Source of the DNA: Sva-07 sp963743825
Lineage (GTDB): Bacteria > Actinomycetota > Acidimicrobiia > Acidimicrobiales > Ilumatobacteraceae
Length of the DNA stretch: 64,000 bases
Assembly: GCA_963743825.1 (NCBI GenBank)
Contig: CAVURC010000010.1
Coordinates: forward strand, 1 to 64,000
Direction: 5' to 3'
The notes under the pieces were generated by a model. It was not told the DNA's origin and did not search any database. It saw only the letters and a list, made by a program, of their open reading frames with translations. A program made the translations under genes and the position numbers. Below are positions 44,819 to 55,762 of the stretch, in pieces (position 1 is the first letter of the stretch; each line of letters opens with the position of its first letter).

Positions 44819-46260
44819 GACCCGAACGCCACCACGACTGCGACGTGCTCATCATCGGATCCGGCGCCGGTGGAGCGACGACTGCCGCAACGCTCGCCGA
44901 AGCCGGCCACGACGTGTTGATCGTCGAGGAGGGCAGCTGGGTTCCGCAGGGCTCGGTGACGCCGTTCTCGTTGGAGCAGATGAACCAGCAGTACCGATCC
45001 GGTGGCGTCACCGTGGCCCTCGGACTGCCGTCGATCGCCTACACCGAGGGGCGTTGCGCCGGCGGCGGCACCGAGGTCAACAGCGGGCTGTACCGCCGGC
45101 CCCCGGGCTACACCCTCGATCGGTGGAGAGCCGACTACGGCATCGTCGACTTCGCCACCGACGACCTCGAAGCAATCTGCGACGAGGTCGAGGACGTACT
45201 GAGCGTCCAGACCGTTCCCGGCGAACAGACCCCGGCCAGCGACATCCTGAGTCGGGGCGCCGAGGCCCTCGGCTGGCAGCACGACGAGATCCCCCGCTGG
45301 ATGACCTACCCCGAGAGCGGACGCGCCGCCGACGGCCGGCGCCAGAGCATGACCGAGACCTACCTGCCTCGCGCCATCGCCGCCGGCGCCCGGCTGCTGA
45401 CCGAGCATCGTCTCGACCACCTCGTGATGCACGACGCCACGGCGCTGCGGGCGGAGCTCACGTCGACGATCGACGGTGAACATCCCGTCACCATCAGCTT
45501 CCGTGACGTCATCGTCTGCGGCGGCGCGATCCAGACGCCGGCAATGCTGCAACGCTCGGGGCTGCGCCATCGGATCGGGCGGACGCTCGCTGTGCACCCC
45601 ACGGTGAAGCTCGCAGCCCGCTTCGACGGCGAGGTCAACACCCCGGGCGACGTCGCCGTCATCCAGGTCAAGGAGTTCGCGCCCGAGATCTCGTTCGGTG
45701 GCTCGGCCAGCCACCCCGGTCTGGTGGCGCTCGCACTCACCGACAACTGGCGCGACTTCGGCCACGCCGTCACCGCATGGCCGGAGCTGGTCATCTACTA
45801 CGCCGCGATCACCAGCCAGGGGCGTGGTTGGGTGCAGGCAGTCCCCGGCTTGCGTGACCCCATCGTCACCTATCGCCTCACGCGGCGTGATCGCGAGCTG
45901 TTGGGTCGTGGCCTGGCCCGGCTCGCACTGGTGATGCTCGAGGCCGACGCGCTCGAGGTCTACCCGTCGTTCCGGGGCGCACCCGTCGTCCGCTCGCGGC
46001 GCGACCTCGCAACCATGACATCGGCGTTCTCCGCGAACAATGCGAGCGTCATGACCGTGCATCTCTGTTCCACCGCTCCGATGGGCGAGGATGTCCGCCG
46101 GTGCGCCACCGACAGCTTCGGACGGGTGCACGGCTCGAAGAACGTCTACGTCAACGACGCTTCGCTGCTTCCCGATGCCCCGGGTGTCAATCCGCAGGCA
46201 TCGGTGATGGCGATCGCGATACGCAATGCGCGACGATTCGTCGACGAGAGGGCCGGATGA
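44815..46260 (+). CDS. GMC-family FAD oxidoreductase
   Basis: A 481-residue flavoprotein. The FAD fold is CDVLIIGSGAGGATTAATLAEAG with acceptor Glu in VLIVEEGSW. GRCAGGGTEVNSGLYRRPP is the second GMC signature region, VCGGAIQTPAMLQRSG a third, and the C-terminal segment holds VNDASLLPDAPGVNPQASVMA. The enzyme should oxidise an alcohol, either a sugar or a lipid or sterol-like substrate. The 4-bp overlaps on both sides tie it to the 113-residue protein and to the first epimerase, suggesting that oxidation and epimerisation or reduction follow in sequence. Confidence 0.9.
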   Translation: MRPERHHDCDVLIIGSGAGGATTAATLAEAGHDVLIVEEGSWVPQGSVTPFSLEQMNQQYRSGGVTVALGLPSIAYTEGRCAGGGTEVNSGLYRRPPGYTLDRWRADYGIVDFATDDLEAICDEVEDVLSVQTVPGEQTPASDILSRGAEALGWQHDEIPRWMTYPESGRAADGRRQSMTETYLPRAIAAGARLLTEHRLDHLVMHDATALRAELTSTIDGEHPVTISFRDVIVCGGAIQTPAMLQRSGLRHRIGRTLAVHPTVKLAARFDGEVNTPGDVAVIQVKEFAPEISFGGSASHPGLVALALTDNWRDFGHAVTAWPELVIYYAAITSQGRGWVQAVPGLRDPIVTYRLTRRDRELLGRGLARLALVMLEADALEVYPSFRGAPVVRSRRDLATMTSAFSANNASVMTVHLCSTAPMGEDVRRCATDSFGRVHGSKNVYVNDASLLPDAPGVNPQASVMAIAIRNARRFVDERAG

Positions 46261-47327
46261 CCGCACCGACGATGTCGCTGAGCCATCCCGACACGACCGT
46301 GATCACCGGAGCCGGTGGCTGGCTCGGCACCGGGCTCGTCGCTGCGCTCGAGGCTGGGCAGTGGGCACGGCCCGGTCGGCTTCGTCTGCTCGTGCACGAT
46401 CCGGCGGCGGTGTCGGATGCGCTGACGGTCACTGGTTCGCTCATCTCGTCGGAGCGTGTCGATGTCGTCGTCGGTGACGTCACGGTTGCCGCCGACGTCG
46501 AGCGACTCTTCGACGGCCTGAGCGGGACCGTGGACGTGATCCACACCGCCGGCGTCATCCATCCGAGTGCGATGTCGCAGTTCGACGCAGTGAATCATCG
46601 TGGCACCGAGAACATCGCACGCGCCGCGCTCGGTCACGGCGTGCGACGCATGGTGCACGTGTCGTCGAACAGCCCGTTCGGAACGAACCCCTCACGGTCC
46701 GACACCTTCCGCAACGACGAGCCGTATCAACCGTACCTGGGCTACGGCAGCTCGAAGATGGATGGCGAGTTGCGCATCCTCGACGCCGCCGAACGTGGCC
46801 TCGATGTCGTGATGGTGCGGCCCCCCTGGTTCTACGGACCACACCAACCCGCACGCCAGACGACGTTCTTCACGCTCGTGCGCACCGGCCGATTTCCCGT
46901 GCTCGGCGACGGAGGCCAACGGCGTTCGATGGTGTTCATCGACAACCTGGTGCAGGGCATCGTGCGCGCCGAACTCACCCCGACCGAACCCGGACTCGGT
47001 TGGTGGATCGCCGACGCCCGGCCCTACACCGTGCGCGAGATCGTCGAAACCGTCGGCCGGGCCATGCGTGACGAGGGCTTCGAGGTGAAGCCCAATCGCC
47101 TTCGGCTTCCGGACGTCGCCGGCACCGTGGCCGAGCGCATCGACCGGACCCTGCAACGGTCGGGCCGTTACAACCAGCAACTGCACGTACTCGGCGAGAT
47201 GAACAAGACCATCGCCGTCGACATCTCGGCCGCCCGACGCGACCTCGGCTACGAGCCCGAGGTCGAGCTGTACGACGGCATGCGCCGCAGCATCCGTTGG
47301 TGCCTCGACCAGGGCATCGAGCTGTGA
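46257..47327 (+). CDS. NAD-dependent epimerase/dehydratase family protein (3-beta-HSD-like)
   Basis: A 356-residue extended SDR. The Rossmann loop is TVITGAGGWLGTGLVAAL; the catalytic YxxxK is in YLGYGSSKMDGE, and RPPWFYGPHQPARQ and SMVFIDNLVQGIV are typical of the epimerase/3-beta-HSD group. It overlaps both neighbours by 4 bp. It may reduce or dehydrate the product of the GMC oxidoreductase. Together with the second epimerase and AftD it could supply a modified sugar donor, as DprE1/DprE2 do in mycobacteria, although neither protein is a DprE homologue by eye. Confidence 0.88.
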   Translation: MTAPTMSLSHPDTTVITGAGGWLGTGLVAALEAGQWARPGRLRLLVHDPAAVSDALTVTGSLISSERVDVVVGDVTVAADVERLFDGLSGTVDVIHTAGVIHPSAMSQFDAVNHRGTENIARAALGHGVRRMVHVSSNSPFGTNPSRSDTFRNDEPYQPYLGYGSSKMDGELRILDAAERGLDVVMVRPPWFYGPHQPARQTTFFTLVRTGRFPVLGDGGQRRSMVFIDNLVQGIVRAELTPTEPGLGWWIADARPYTVREIVETVGRAMRDEGFEVKPNRLRLPDVAGTVAERIDRTLQRSGRYNQQLHVLGEMNKTIAVDISAARRDLGYEPEVELYDGMRRSIRWCLDQGIEL

Positions 47328-48373
47328 GCCTCGTTCTCGTCACCGGAGGCAGTGGCTACTTCGGTTCCCTGCTCGTCGATCGCCTGGGAGCCGCCGGGCA
47401 TCGGGTCCGCATCTTCGACCTGAACGACACCGACGATCGCTCCGACGATGTCGAGTTCGTCGCCGGCGACATCCGAGATCGCGCTGCTGTTCGCGATGCC
47501 GTCGATGGCGTGGACATCGTCATGAACAACGTCGCGCAGGTTCCGCTCGCACGTGATCTGCACCTCCTGCGATCCGTCAACGTCGACGGCACCCGACGGC
47601 TTCTCGAGGCGTGCGCCGACGCCGGCGTGTCCAAGGTGATCCACACCTCGTCGAGCGCAGTGTTCGGCGTGCCCGACACGAACCCCGTCCTGCCGTCGAC
47701 CGTACCGGCGCCGATGGAGGCCTACGGACTCGCCAAGCTCGCCGCCGAATGGGCGTGTCTCGACGCTGCCCGTCAGGGTCTCGACGTGTCCATCGTGCGA
47801 CCACGCACGATCCTCGGGCACGGCCGCCTCGGCATCTTCGGCATCCTCTTCGACTGGATCGCCGACGGGCGCGATCCCATCGTGCTCGGCGACGGCACCA
47901 ATCGCTACCAGTTCGTGCATTCGGACGACCTCGCCGACGTCTGCATCCTCGCCGCTCGACAGGCGGGCCCCGGGTTGTTCAACGTCGGCACCGACCGCTT
48001 CGGCACCATGCGCGAGACGCTCGAGGCGCTGTGTCTCCACGCCGGCACCGGAGCCGTCGTCCGTTCGGTTCCTGCCGGCCCCGCCGGCCTCGCAATGCAC
48101 CTCAGCGCAACGCTCGGGATCACACCGTTTGCCCCGTACCACTGGTTGATGTACTCGAAGTCGATGTGGTTCGACCTCGATCACCTGCGCGAGCAGCTCG
48201 ATTGGACGCCGACGTGGTCGACCGACGAGATGTTCGCGCAGAGCTACGACTGGTTCGTCGAGCACCGGGCCCAGGCCGACGACAGCGGGGCGTCGCATCA
48301 TCGCCGCACCGCGAAGCAGGGTGCACTCCAGGTGGTCAAGCGCATGTCGGGCCTCCTGCCGCGAGCTCGGTGA
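47324..48373 (+). CDS. NAD-dependent epimerase/dehydratase family protein
   Basis: A 349-residue extended SDR with VTGGSGYFGSLLVDRL as cofactor loop, an Asp after beta-2 (RIFDLNDTDD), TSSSAVFG, the YGLAKLAAE active-site pair and RPRTILGHGRLG. These fit a sugar-nucleotide 4-epimerase or dehydratase. The GTG start overlaps the preceding stop by 4 bp, and its own stop overlaps the AftD-like gene. The C-terminal 35 residues are basic and not part of the core fold. Confidence 0.9.
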   Translation: MSLVLVTGGSGYFGSLLVDRLGAAGHRVRIFDLNDTDDRSDDVEFVAGDIRDRAAVRDAVDGVDIVMNNVAQVPLARDLHLLRSVNVDGTRRLLEACADAGVSKVIHTSSSAVFGVPDTNPVLPSTVPAPMEAYGLAKLAAEWACLDAARQGLDVSIVRPRTILGHGRLGIFGILFDWIADGRDPIVLGDGTNRYQFVHSDDLADVCILAARQAGPGLFNVGTDRFGTMRETLEALCLHAGTGAVVRSVPAGPAGLAMHLSATLGITPFAPYHWLMYSKSMWFDLDHLREQLDWTPTWSTDEMFAQSYDWFVEHRAQADDSGASHHRRTAKQGALQVVKRMSGLLPRAR

Positions 48374-51300
48374 GCGACGTCACCATGTCGTGGATCAGGC
48401 GAAACTCCACGTGGGTTTCGGTCATCGTGCTCGGCCTCCTGGCGTACGTCCCGGCGCTGAGCGCAGCCCCGGGTCGGATGCCGTCGGACTCCAAGCTCTA
48501 CATCTACCTCGACCCCGGGCGATTCCTCGCCGACGCGACCACCACGATGGATCCCCGCCAGTTCGCCGGTTGGGTTCCCCATCAGCACATCTCCTACCTC
48601 TGGCCGGCCGGCCCGTGGTTCTGGTTGTTCGATCTGCTCGGTGTCCCCGATTGGATCGCCCATCGCCTCTGGATCGGCACGCTGCTCATCGCGGCCGGCC
48701 TCGGTGTGCGGTGGATGTCGCGGGTCATCGGGCTCGCTCCCCTCGCCGCCCTCGTCGCTGCGCTCGTGTACCAGCTGTCGCCCTACGTGCTCCCGTACAT
48801 CTCCCGGACGTCCGTGCTCCTGCTCCCCTGGGCGGGCCTGGGGTGGATCGTCGGGTGTACCGCGTTGGCGGCCACCCGGGGCCGTTGGAGACATCCAGCG
48901 CTCATCGCACTCATCGTGCTGACCGTCGGCTCCGTGAACGCAACCGCGCTGGCGATGATCATTCCGGCGCCGGCACTCTGGCTGATCCATGTGGCGTGGA
49001 GGCGCGACATCACGTGGATGCGTGCGCTGACCACATCGGCCAAGGTGGCACTGCTGTCGACGCTCGTGTCGCTGTGGTGGATCGTGATGCTGATGATCCA
49101 GGGGCGCTACGGATCCGACGTGCTGGCGTACTCCGAATCACTCGACTCGGTCTCGTTCACGTCGACGTCGACCGAAGTGGTCCGCGGACTCGGATACTGG
49201 CTGTTCTACATCCGCGACTCCTTCGCCGCGACCACGACCGCATCGCTCGACTACCTGGCGTCGATCAAGATCATCGCGTTCGGTGTGGCGCTCCTCGCCA
49301 CGTGCCTCGTCGGTCTCGTCGCCACCCGTTGGGCTCACCGTCGTTACGCAGCACTGCTGATCGGCGTCGGCACCATCCTCGCGGTCGGCGTGCACCCGAT
49401 CGACGACCCCTCTCCGGTGATGTCGGTGCTCCTCGGCGACGGCGAGGGCGGGCTGGCGCTGGCACTGCGCAGCAGCACCCGTGCCGTGCCGGTGCTCGTG
49501 CTCGGTTTGGCGCTCGGCGCCGCGATGGCAGTCGGCGCGCTCCGTGGTGTCCGTTTGCACCTGCCGTTCACCGATCACCGGATGCGCGCCGACGGTGCGT
49601 TCGCGGTGATCGTTGCGATCCTTGCCGTCGCCAACCTCCCGGCCCTGCGCACCGGCGGCTTCGTCGACCCCGCGCTGGAGCGCGATGCCGACCCGCCGGC
49701 GAGTTGGCTCGACGCGGCGGCGTTTCTCGACGACCTCCCCGACGGGTACCGGGTCCTGCAGGTTCCGGGAACCGAGTTCGGCGCCTACCGATGGGGCTAC
49801 ACGGTCGACCAACCGCTGCCGGCGCTGACCGAGCGACCCCTGGTCACACGCGACCTGCTTCCGCTCGGAAGCGCCGCTGCCATGGACCTGGTCTTCGCGC
49901 TCGACGACCGATTCCAGGATGGCACCCTCGACGTCGCGAGCGTTGCGCCGGTTGCGCGGCTGCTGGGTGTCGACACCGTCTGGGTCACGGGCGACGTCGC
50001 CTTCGACCGCTTCCGGCTCGCCCGGCCGGAGATCGTCGACGACCTCCTGACGTCGCCTGGTGCCGCCGACACCGGGCTGCTCCCTCCGGTGCGCTTCGGT
50101 GAACCGACGACGATGCAGCCCGACCGGCCGATGGTCGACGAGCAGTCGATCAGCGACGGTCGCGTCGGGTCGGCGATCGCTCCCGTCACGCTGGTCGCCG
50201 TCGACGATCCGGTGCCGACGGTGAGGGTCAAGACCGACGAAGTCGTGCTGTCCGGTGACGGCGCCGGGATCGTCGATGCAGCAGGTGCCGGAATCATCGA
50301 CGGGACCGAACTGATCCGCTACAGCGCCTCGCTCGACGATGGGCTGGTCGATGCGTTGCGTTCTGCGTCCCGACTCGTCGTGACCGACACGAATCGCGAC
50401 CGCGCCCATCACTGGCGCAGCTCGCAGGACGTCACGGGGTTCACCGAGTCCGGCGGCGCCGACTCCGACGTGCTGCGCTTCGAGGGCGCCGACCAACGGC
50501 TCCCCGTCTTCGACACCGCTGACGAGGCCACACAGACCATCTCGGTGCAGTCGGGACCCGTCACCGCTGCTGCGTCCGCCTACGGCGAGCCGTTCGCGTA
50601 TCTGCCCGAGCATCGACCGGTGATGGCGATCGACGGCGATCCGGCGACCAGCTGGACCGTCGCCGACCGAGCCCCTGGCGTCGGCGAGTTCATCGTGCTC
50701 AGCTCCGATGCCGGAATCGACCACGTCACGTTGCGCCAACCCGACGCCGGCCCCGACGACCGCACCATCACCGCGATCGACCTCGTGGTCGACGATCGGC
50801 CCGTGCAGCGCGTCGAGCTCGATCACACCTCGTTGAACGGCTCCGGCCAGCGCATCGACGTCGAGCCGACCGACGGCCCCACCGAGGTGACCATCACCAT
50901 CGCCGCCACGAGCGCCCCGCAGCCACCACTCGGCGACGCGTTGCGGGGAGTCGGCTTCAGCGAGATCGACCTCGGGCTCGGACCCACCATGGAGTTCATC
51001 CGTCCGCCCATCGACGCACTGAGCGTTGCTGCCGACGCGCCCGACACTCCGATCAGTCTGCTGTTCACCCGCCTGCGCACCGATCCGACCGACCGGTGGC
51101 GCGACGATCCCGAGCCGGCGATGCAGCGCCGGTTCGAACTTGCTCGATCCGTCGCCGTCGACGCAGACATGACGCTCCGCCTCGATCAGCGAGCCGACGG
51201 CGACGTGCTCGCGGCGCTCCTCGGCGAGAACGTCAGCGACGACGGCCACCTCACGGGCGTGCCGGCCGCTCGTGGAGCAGCCGCCCTCGACGGTGACACG

Positions 51301-52597
51301 GCCACGAGCTGGATCACACCGTTCGGCGAGCCGACCGGTCACCGCCTCACCCTGTCGGGTTCGTCGATCGCATCGACGCTCAGCGTCACACAGCCGGAGG
51401 GTGACTTCTCCCCCGTCACCGAACTCGAGCCTCACCGACGCCGACGGGACGGTCAGTGTGTCGATCGAGCCGACCTCGCCCGGTGTGATCCAGCTCCCCC
51501 GTGCGGTGTCGCTCGACGAGCTCACCATCGAGATCACCGGCGTCGATCCACGCACGACCATCGATCGTCGATTCGGCGAACCCATCGTGCTTCCCGCCGC
51601 CATCTCCGAGGTCGAGTTCGACGGAGCCTCACCCGGTGTCGCCCCGGTCGAGACGATCACCGCCGAGTGCCGTTCCGATCTCATCGAACTCGACGGTCGC
51701 CCGCTCGACATCTCCTTCACTGCGACCACCGACTCGTTGCTCGCAGGCCAACCGGTCGCCGCCGTTCCCTGCGACCCGATCGATCGGCTCGACGTGGGTC
51801 GACACGAGTTGATCGCGACCGGCTCGGCAACGACGGGCCTCCAGGTCGACCAGGTGCGATTGACCGAGGGGGGACCCGATGCGGAATCGGAGCTGGTCAC
51901 CCCGGTCGAGGTGACCGAGTCGAGGCACGGACGAGTCGTCGAGGTGCCACCGTGCCCCACCGGGTGCTGGTTGGTCGTCGGTGAGGGGTACAACACCGGC
52001 TGGACTGCATCGACCGACGACGGGTCGCTCGGCGCGCCGACGCTCGTCGATGGCAACGCCAACGGCTGGTACCTGGAGGCGTCCTCGACACCGACCACGG
52101 TGACCGTGAGCTGGCCGGTGCAGCGCCAGTTGAACATCGCCTTCGCGTTGTCCGGTCTCGGCGTGTTGCTGGCGCTCGGCCTCGTCGTCGTCGATCGCCG
52201 GCGCGCCGACGATGCTGACGATGCCGACACTGCCAACCGGCCACCGAGACGTGCCGCGCTGAGCGATCGAGCCACCCGGCGAGCGGCGGCGCTCACCGTC
52301 GGCGCAGGCGTCGCGGCAAGCGCAGTGTTCGTCGGATGGGCGTGGGCGCTCGTCGCGCTGCTCCTCGGAGTCCCGATCATCATCCTGCGCCGCACTCGGC
52401 TGCTCACGGCGATCGGGGCCGCCCTCGTACTCGGCGCGAGCCTGGTCGTCCTCGTGGTGGTTCGCACCGATCGGCCCTATCCCGGCGCCGGCTGGCCGAT
52501 CAGATTCGAGTGGCTCCACGGTTGGACGCTGCTCGGCGTGGTGCTGCTCACCGTGTCGACGTTGTTCGCCACCGATGCGAAACGCGGCCCGAGGTGA
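48370..52597 (+). CDS. AftD-like alpha-arabinofuranosyltransferase (one frame break)
   Basis: Read across one extra base this is a membrane protein of about 1408 residues, the size of mycobacterial AftD. The N-terminal GT-C part has about 11-13 helices, starting after a GRMPSDSKLYIYLDPGRFL loop with the acidic donor-site residues, then WVPHQHISYLWPAGPW. The long extracytoplasmic region holds two F5/8-type-C (discoidin-like) modules (MAIDGDPATSWTV and AALDGDTATSWITP) and ends in three or four helices. The break lies at 51424-51430 (GAA CTC, extra base, AGC CTC ACC). In mycobacteria the enzyme elaborates arabinan; the acceptor here is unknown. GTG start, 4-bp overlap. Confidence 0.88.
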
Positions 52598-53766
52598 CCC
52601 ACGACGCGCCGACCCCGTCGCCGGGGGTGGCAGTGTCGGCCGTGTCGGCCGTGAGCGAGTACCACCCGGCCCTCGACGGCTTGCGTGCCGTGGCCGTGAT
52701 CGCCGTGGTGCTCTTCCACGCCGGCGCGACATCTGACCTCTCGAGCGTTGCACCGGGCGGGTTCATCGGTGTCTCGGTGTTCTTCACCCTCTCGGGCTAC
52801 CTGGTCACGACGCTGCTCCTTCGCCAGATCTCGGGCGGAACGGGCCTCGACCTCGGCCGATTCTGGACGCGACGTCTGAAGCGGCTCGCGCCGGCATCGC
52901 TCGTCGTCGTGTTCGCCACGGTCGTGCTCTCGAGTCGGTTCTGGACGGGCATGACGACATCGGACGCGCTGGCCGGCGCATTCGGATACACCAACTGGCA
53001 CGTCATCTGGAGTGGCGAGAACGCCCTGCTGCGTACCATCGTCGGGCCACTCGGACCGTTCTGGTCACTGGCGATCGAGGAGCAGTTCTACCTGCTGCTC
53101 GTCGTCGTCGTGATCGCCGCGGTGCGCACCGCACGACCCATCCGCACCCTCACGATCCTCGTCGCCTGCGGTTGGTCGGCGTCGATGGTCGTCCAGCTGC
53201 TCGCCAACTGGCCCCAGTACCAACTGGAGTTCAGCACGATCACACGCGCCTCGGAGCTCCTCGCGGGCTCCGCGCTGGCGGTGCTCCTCCACACCCGAGC
53301 CGAGATCCTGGCCCGCGTGTCGTCGTTGCTGCGACCGGTCGGGATCGCGGCGATGAGCGTCATCGTGCTCCTCGCGGCCACCACCGACTACGACCCGCCG
53401 TGGTTGCTGCACGGCGGGTATGGCGTGCTGTCGCTCGTGAATGCCGCGCTGGTGATGTCGCTGCTGGCCCCGGGACCTCTCACCCGGGTGCTCGCGTGGG
53501 CGCCGGCGGTCACCGTCGGCAGGTTGAGCTACTCGTGGTACCTCGTGCACTGGCCGATCATCCTGATCCTCACCCCGGACCGCACGGGTCTGGAATCGTG
53601 GGCGTTGCTCGCCCTCAAGGTCGCCGCGTCGCTGGCGGTCGCCGTGATCCTGCATCGGGCCGTCGAACAGCCGTTGCGACGTCTGGAGGTGCCGCAGCGC
53701 AGCGTCGTCGTCACGTGGGCCGCAGCATCCCTCGTGGTCGTCGCCGCCGCCATCGCCCTCCTCTGA
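52594..53766 (+). CDS. OafA/YrhL-type acyltransferase
   Basis: A 390-residue acyltransferase-3 membrane protein with about ten helices. Motifs are YHPALDGLRAVAVIAVVLFH (active-site His), FFTLSGYLVT, RRLKRLAPASL, FWSLAIEEQFYLLL and SYSWYLVHWPIILI. Unlike the paralogue at 13.3 kb it has no SGNH domain. The GTG start overlaps the AftD-like stop by 4 bp, so it probably O-acylates the glycan made by the upstream genes. It ends the coupled operon; a stem-loop follows at 53801. Confidence 0.9.
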   Translation: MTHDAPTPSPGVAVSAVSAVSEYHPALDGLRAVAVIAVVLFHAGATSDLSSVAPGGFIGVSVFFTLSGYLVTTLLLRQISGGTGLDLGRFWTRRLKRLAPASLVVVFATVVLSSRFWTGMTTSDALAGAFGYTNWHVIWSGENALLRTIVGPLGPFWSLAIEEQFYLLLVVVVIAAVRTARPIRTLTILVACGWSASMVVQLLANWPQYQLEFSTITRASELLAGSALAVLLHTRAEILARVSSLLRPVGIAAMSVIVLLAATTDYDPPWLLHGGYGVLSLVNAALVMSLLAPGPLTRVLAWAPAVTVGRLSYSWYLVHWPIILILTPDRTGLESWALLALKVAASLAVAVILHRAVEQPLRRLEVPQRSVVVTWAAASLVVVAAAIALL

Positions 53767-53800
53767 CCGCCGAGCGATGAGCGAGATCCCGGTATGCGGG

Positions 53801-53821
53801 GCGTCGGCTCATCGCCGACGC
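53801..53821. terminator. 8-bp stem-loop between convergent genes
   Basis: GCGTCGGC, loop TCATC, GCCGACGC. It lies 35 bp after the acyltransferase stop and just before the end of the convergent membrane protein. Confidence 0.6.
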
Positions 53822-53829
53822 GGTGACGG

Positions 53830-55762
53830 TCAGAGTTGTCGGCTGAGGTCGACACACAACCCTGACGGGGCGCCGTCGGCCTCCACGGGCTGTATCGCCG
53901 ACAGCTCGACCGGAAGGAGCACCACGGCATCGCCGACCCTCGCCCGGTACTCACGCGAGACGTTGTCGAGGACGACCTCGTAGGTCGTCGGAGCGGTGAC
54001 CTCGACTGGTTGCTCGAACGTGGTCGTACCCGTCGAATCGACCACCCGGAGCATGGTGCCGGTACCCGACGGCACCAGCTCGAGTGTCCAGCCCGAACCC
54101 GCCGCCAGGACAGCGCCCTCGCCGACCTCGTCGATCACTCCGCTCGCTCGGCGGGTACCGCCACGGTCGATCGCCAACCAGTGACCCTGCTCGGCCATGT
54201 AGACACCCTGGCATCGAGGATCCAGTGCGACGATCCCGTCTCGGGGAACGTCGACGCCGGCCACGAGCGCGATGAGCGACGGCGCCGGAGTGCCGAACAG
54301 GGCATCGTCGATGTCGTAACGCAGCTGCGTGAATCCCAGGGTCTTGTACTCGTTGGTCCACGTGGCCAGCGACGCGTTCACCCAGAGGCCCCACACGACG
54401 AGCACCACGCCGACGATCTTCACCACCCGTTGTCGCGGCAGGGCCAGGACCACCCAGATTCCGATCGCACCCGCCACGATCAGCGGCGGCAGCATGTCGA
54501 TCAGATAGCGGTTGGCGACGAACCCGATCATGAACGTCGGTACTGCGCCTGCCACCGCCGCTGCCGACGAGCAGCAGCCAGGTCCGATTCCGGTGCCGGA
54601 TCATCCAGACGATGCCCACGACCGCCAGGACGAGCAACAGGGTGGCACTGACGGGCAGCGATGACGCCGGGGTGATCGACTCGGCCGGATAGCTTCCCCG
54701 ATCGACCGCCAAGGGGCCGAACCGGATGCCGGGAACCAACCGTTCGAACCGGATGCCGTCGGGGCGCAGGTACTGCACCAACGTGGTGGGCAGGAACCGA
54801 GGTGAGAAGAAACTCCCGTTGTTGCCTGCGAACCAGGCCGCGCGAGCCGGATCGGTCAACGAGAGCAACTGTCGATCACCGGGCACCGAGGTCAAGGTGC
54901 CGAACTTCGCGAAGTTGACGACGACATGGGCGACGATCGGGAGCAGCCCGCCGAGCAGCGCCGAGCGACCGCGATCGAAGCCGGTGGTCCGACTGCGCCA
55001 CAGCAGCACGCCGCCGCAGGCGATGAGCGCAATCGAGACACCGAGCCCGATCGGCGCGCGAGTCAGTGTGGCGGCCAAGGCTGCGGCCGAAGCGCCCAGC
55101 AGCAGCCGGCGATCGGCGAACCCGGATGCGGCCCACTCGGCGATCAGGGCGAAGCCGATCACTGCGAGGGTCAGTGCCCACAACTCGGTCTCGTTGTAGA
55201 CCGAGATCCAGCCGGCGGCGAACAGTGCCGGGGAGAACGCGACCGCCGCGGTGAAGAGCCCCAGCGCCCAACGGTCGTCGACCGGATTCGTGGGCGTCGC
55301 CGACCGGATCACCGCACGGCCGGCGCGAGCCAGACGCGCCGACCACCGGCAGAGCACCACCACCGCGATCAACATCGACACGCGCACCAACCGGCCGACG
55401 AACAGATCTCCGAAGAGCATCAACGGCATGCGCACCAGCGAGAGGAAGGGCCCGTAGTACAGGTAGGTCTTGCCGCCCACCACGAAACCCTCGGGGCCCG
55501 GGATCGCCGGATCCACCGCCAGTCGGCCGTGCCAGAACGCTCGCGCCTGCTCGTCGTAGAAGTCGGCGCTGAACCCCGCCCGATCGAACAGCTGCCACGG
55601 CCGCCACGATGTGGCCACCAGCCAGAAGACGACGACGGCCACCACCGTGATGATCCACACCACGGTGTCGGCCGACATCCCCCGGTGAGTCGACTCCTGG
55701 CCCTCGCCGCCGGCAGCGGAGGTGGTGCGGGCGTCCGGAGCGTGCTCGAGGTTCGAGCTCAC
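53830..55762 (-). CDS. GT-C-like membrane protein (one frame break)
   Basis: Read across one extra base this is a protein of about 643 residues. The N-terminal half has roughly eleven helices with an early periplasmic loop (DFYDEQARAFWHGRLAVDP) typical of lipid-linked-sugar transferases. GKTYLYYGPFLSLVRMPL follows, and later NRYLIDMLPPLIVAG. A C-terminal domain of about 150 residues is beta-rich. The break lies near 54553-54570. The GTG start overlaps the stop of the GT2-methyltransferase gene by 4 bp, so both are co-translated. No specific family could be fixed. Confidence 0.78.

Noticed and set aside
47611..48373. An earlier start for the AftD-like gene inside the second epimerase.
   Set aside because: The frame is open by chance through the epimerase. 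The GTG at 48370 overlaps the epimerase stop by 4 bp, like all other junctions in the operon, and is followed directly by the first membrane helix.
49138..52467. A 1109-codon open frame on the minus strand opposite the AftD-like gene.
   Set aside because: High GC at third codon positions suppresses stops on the antisense strand. The translation has no domain and is rich in Arg, Gly and Asp in low-complexity runs, while the plus strand has clear GT-C features.
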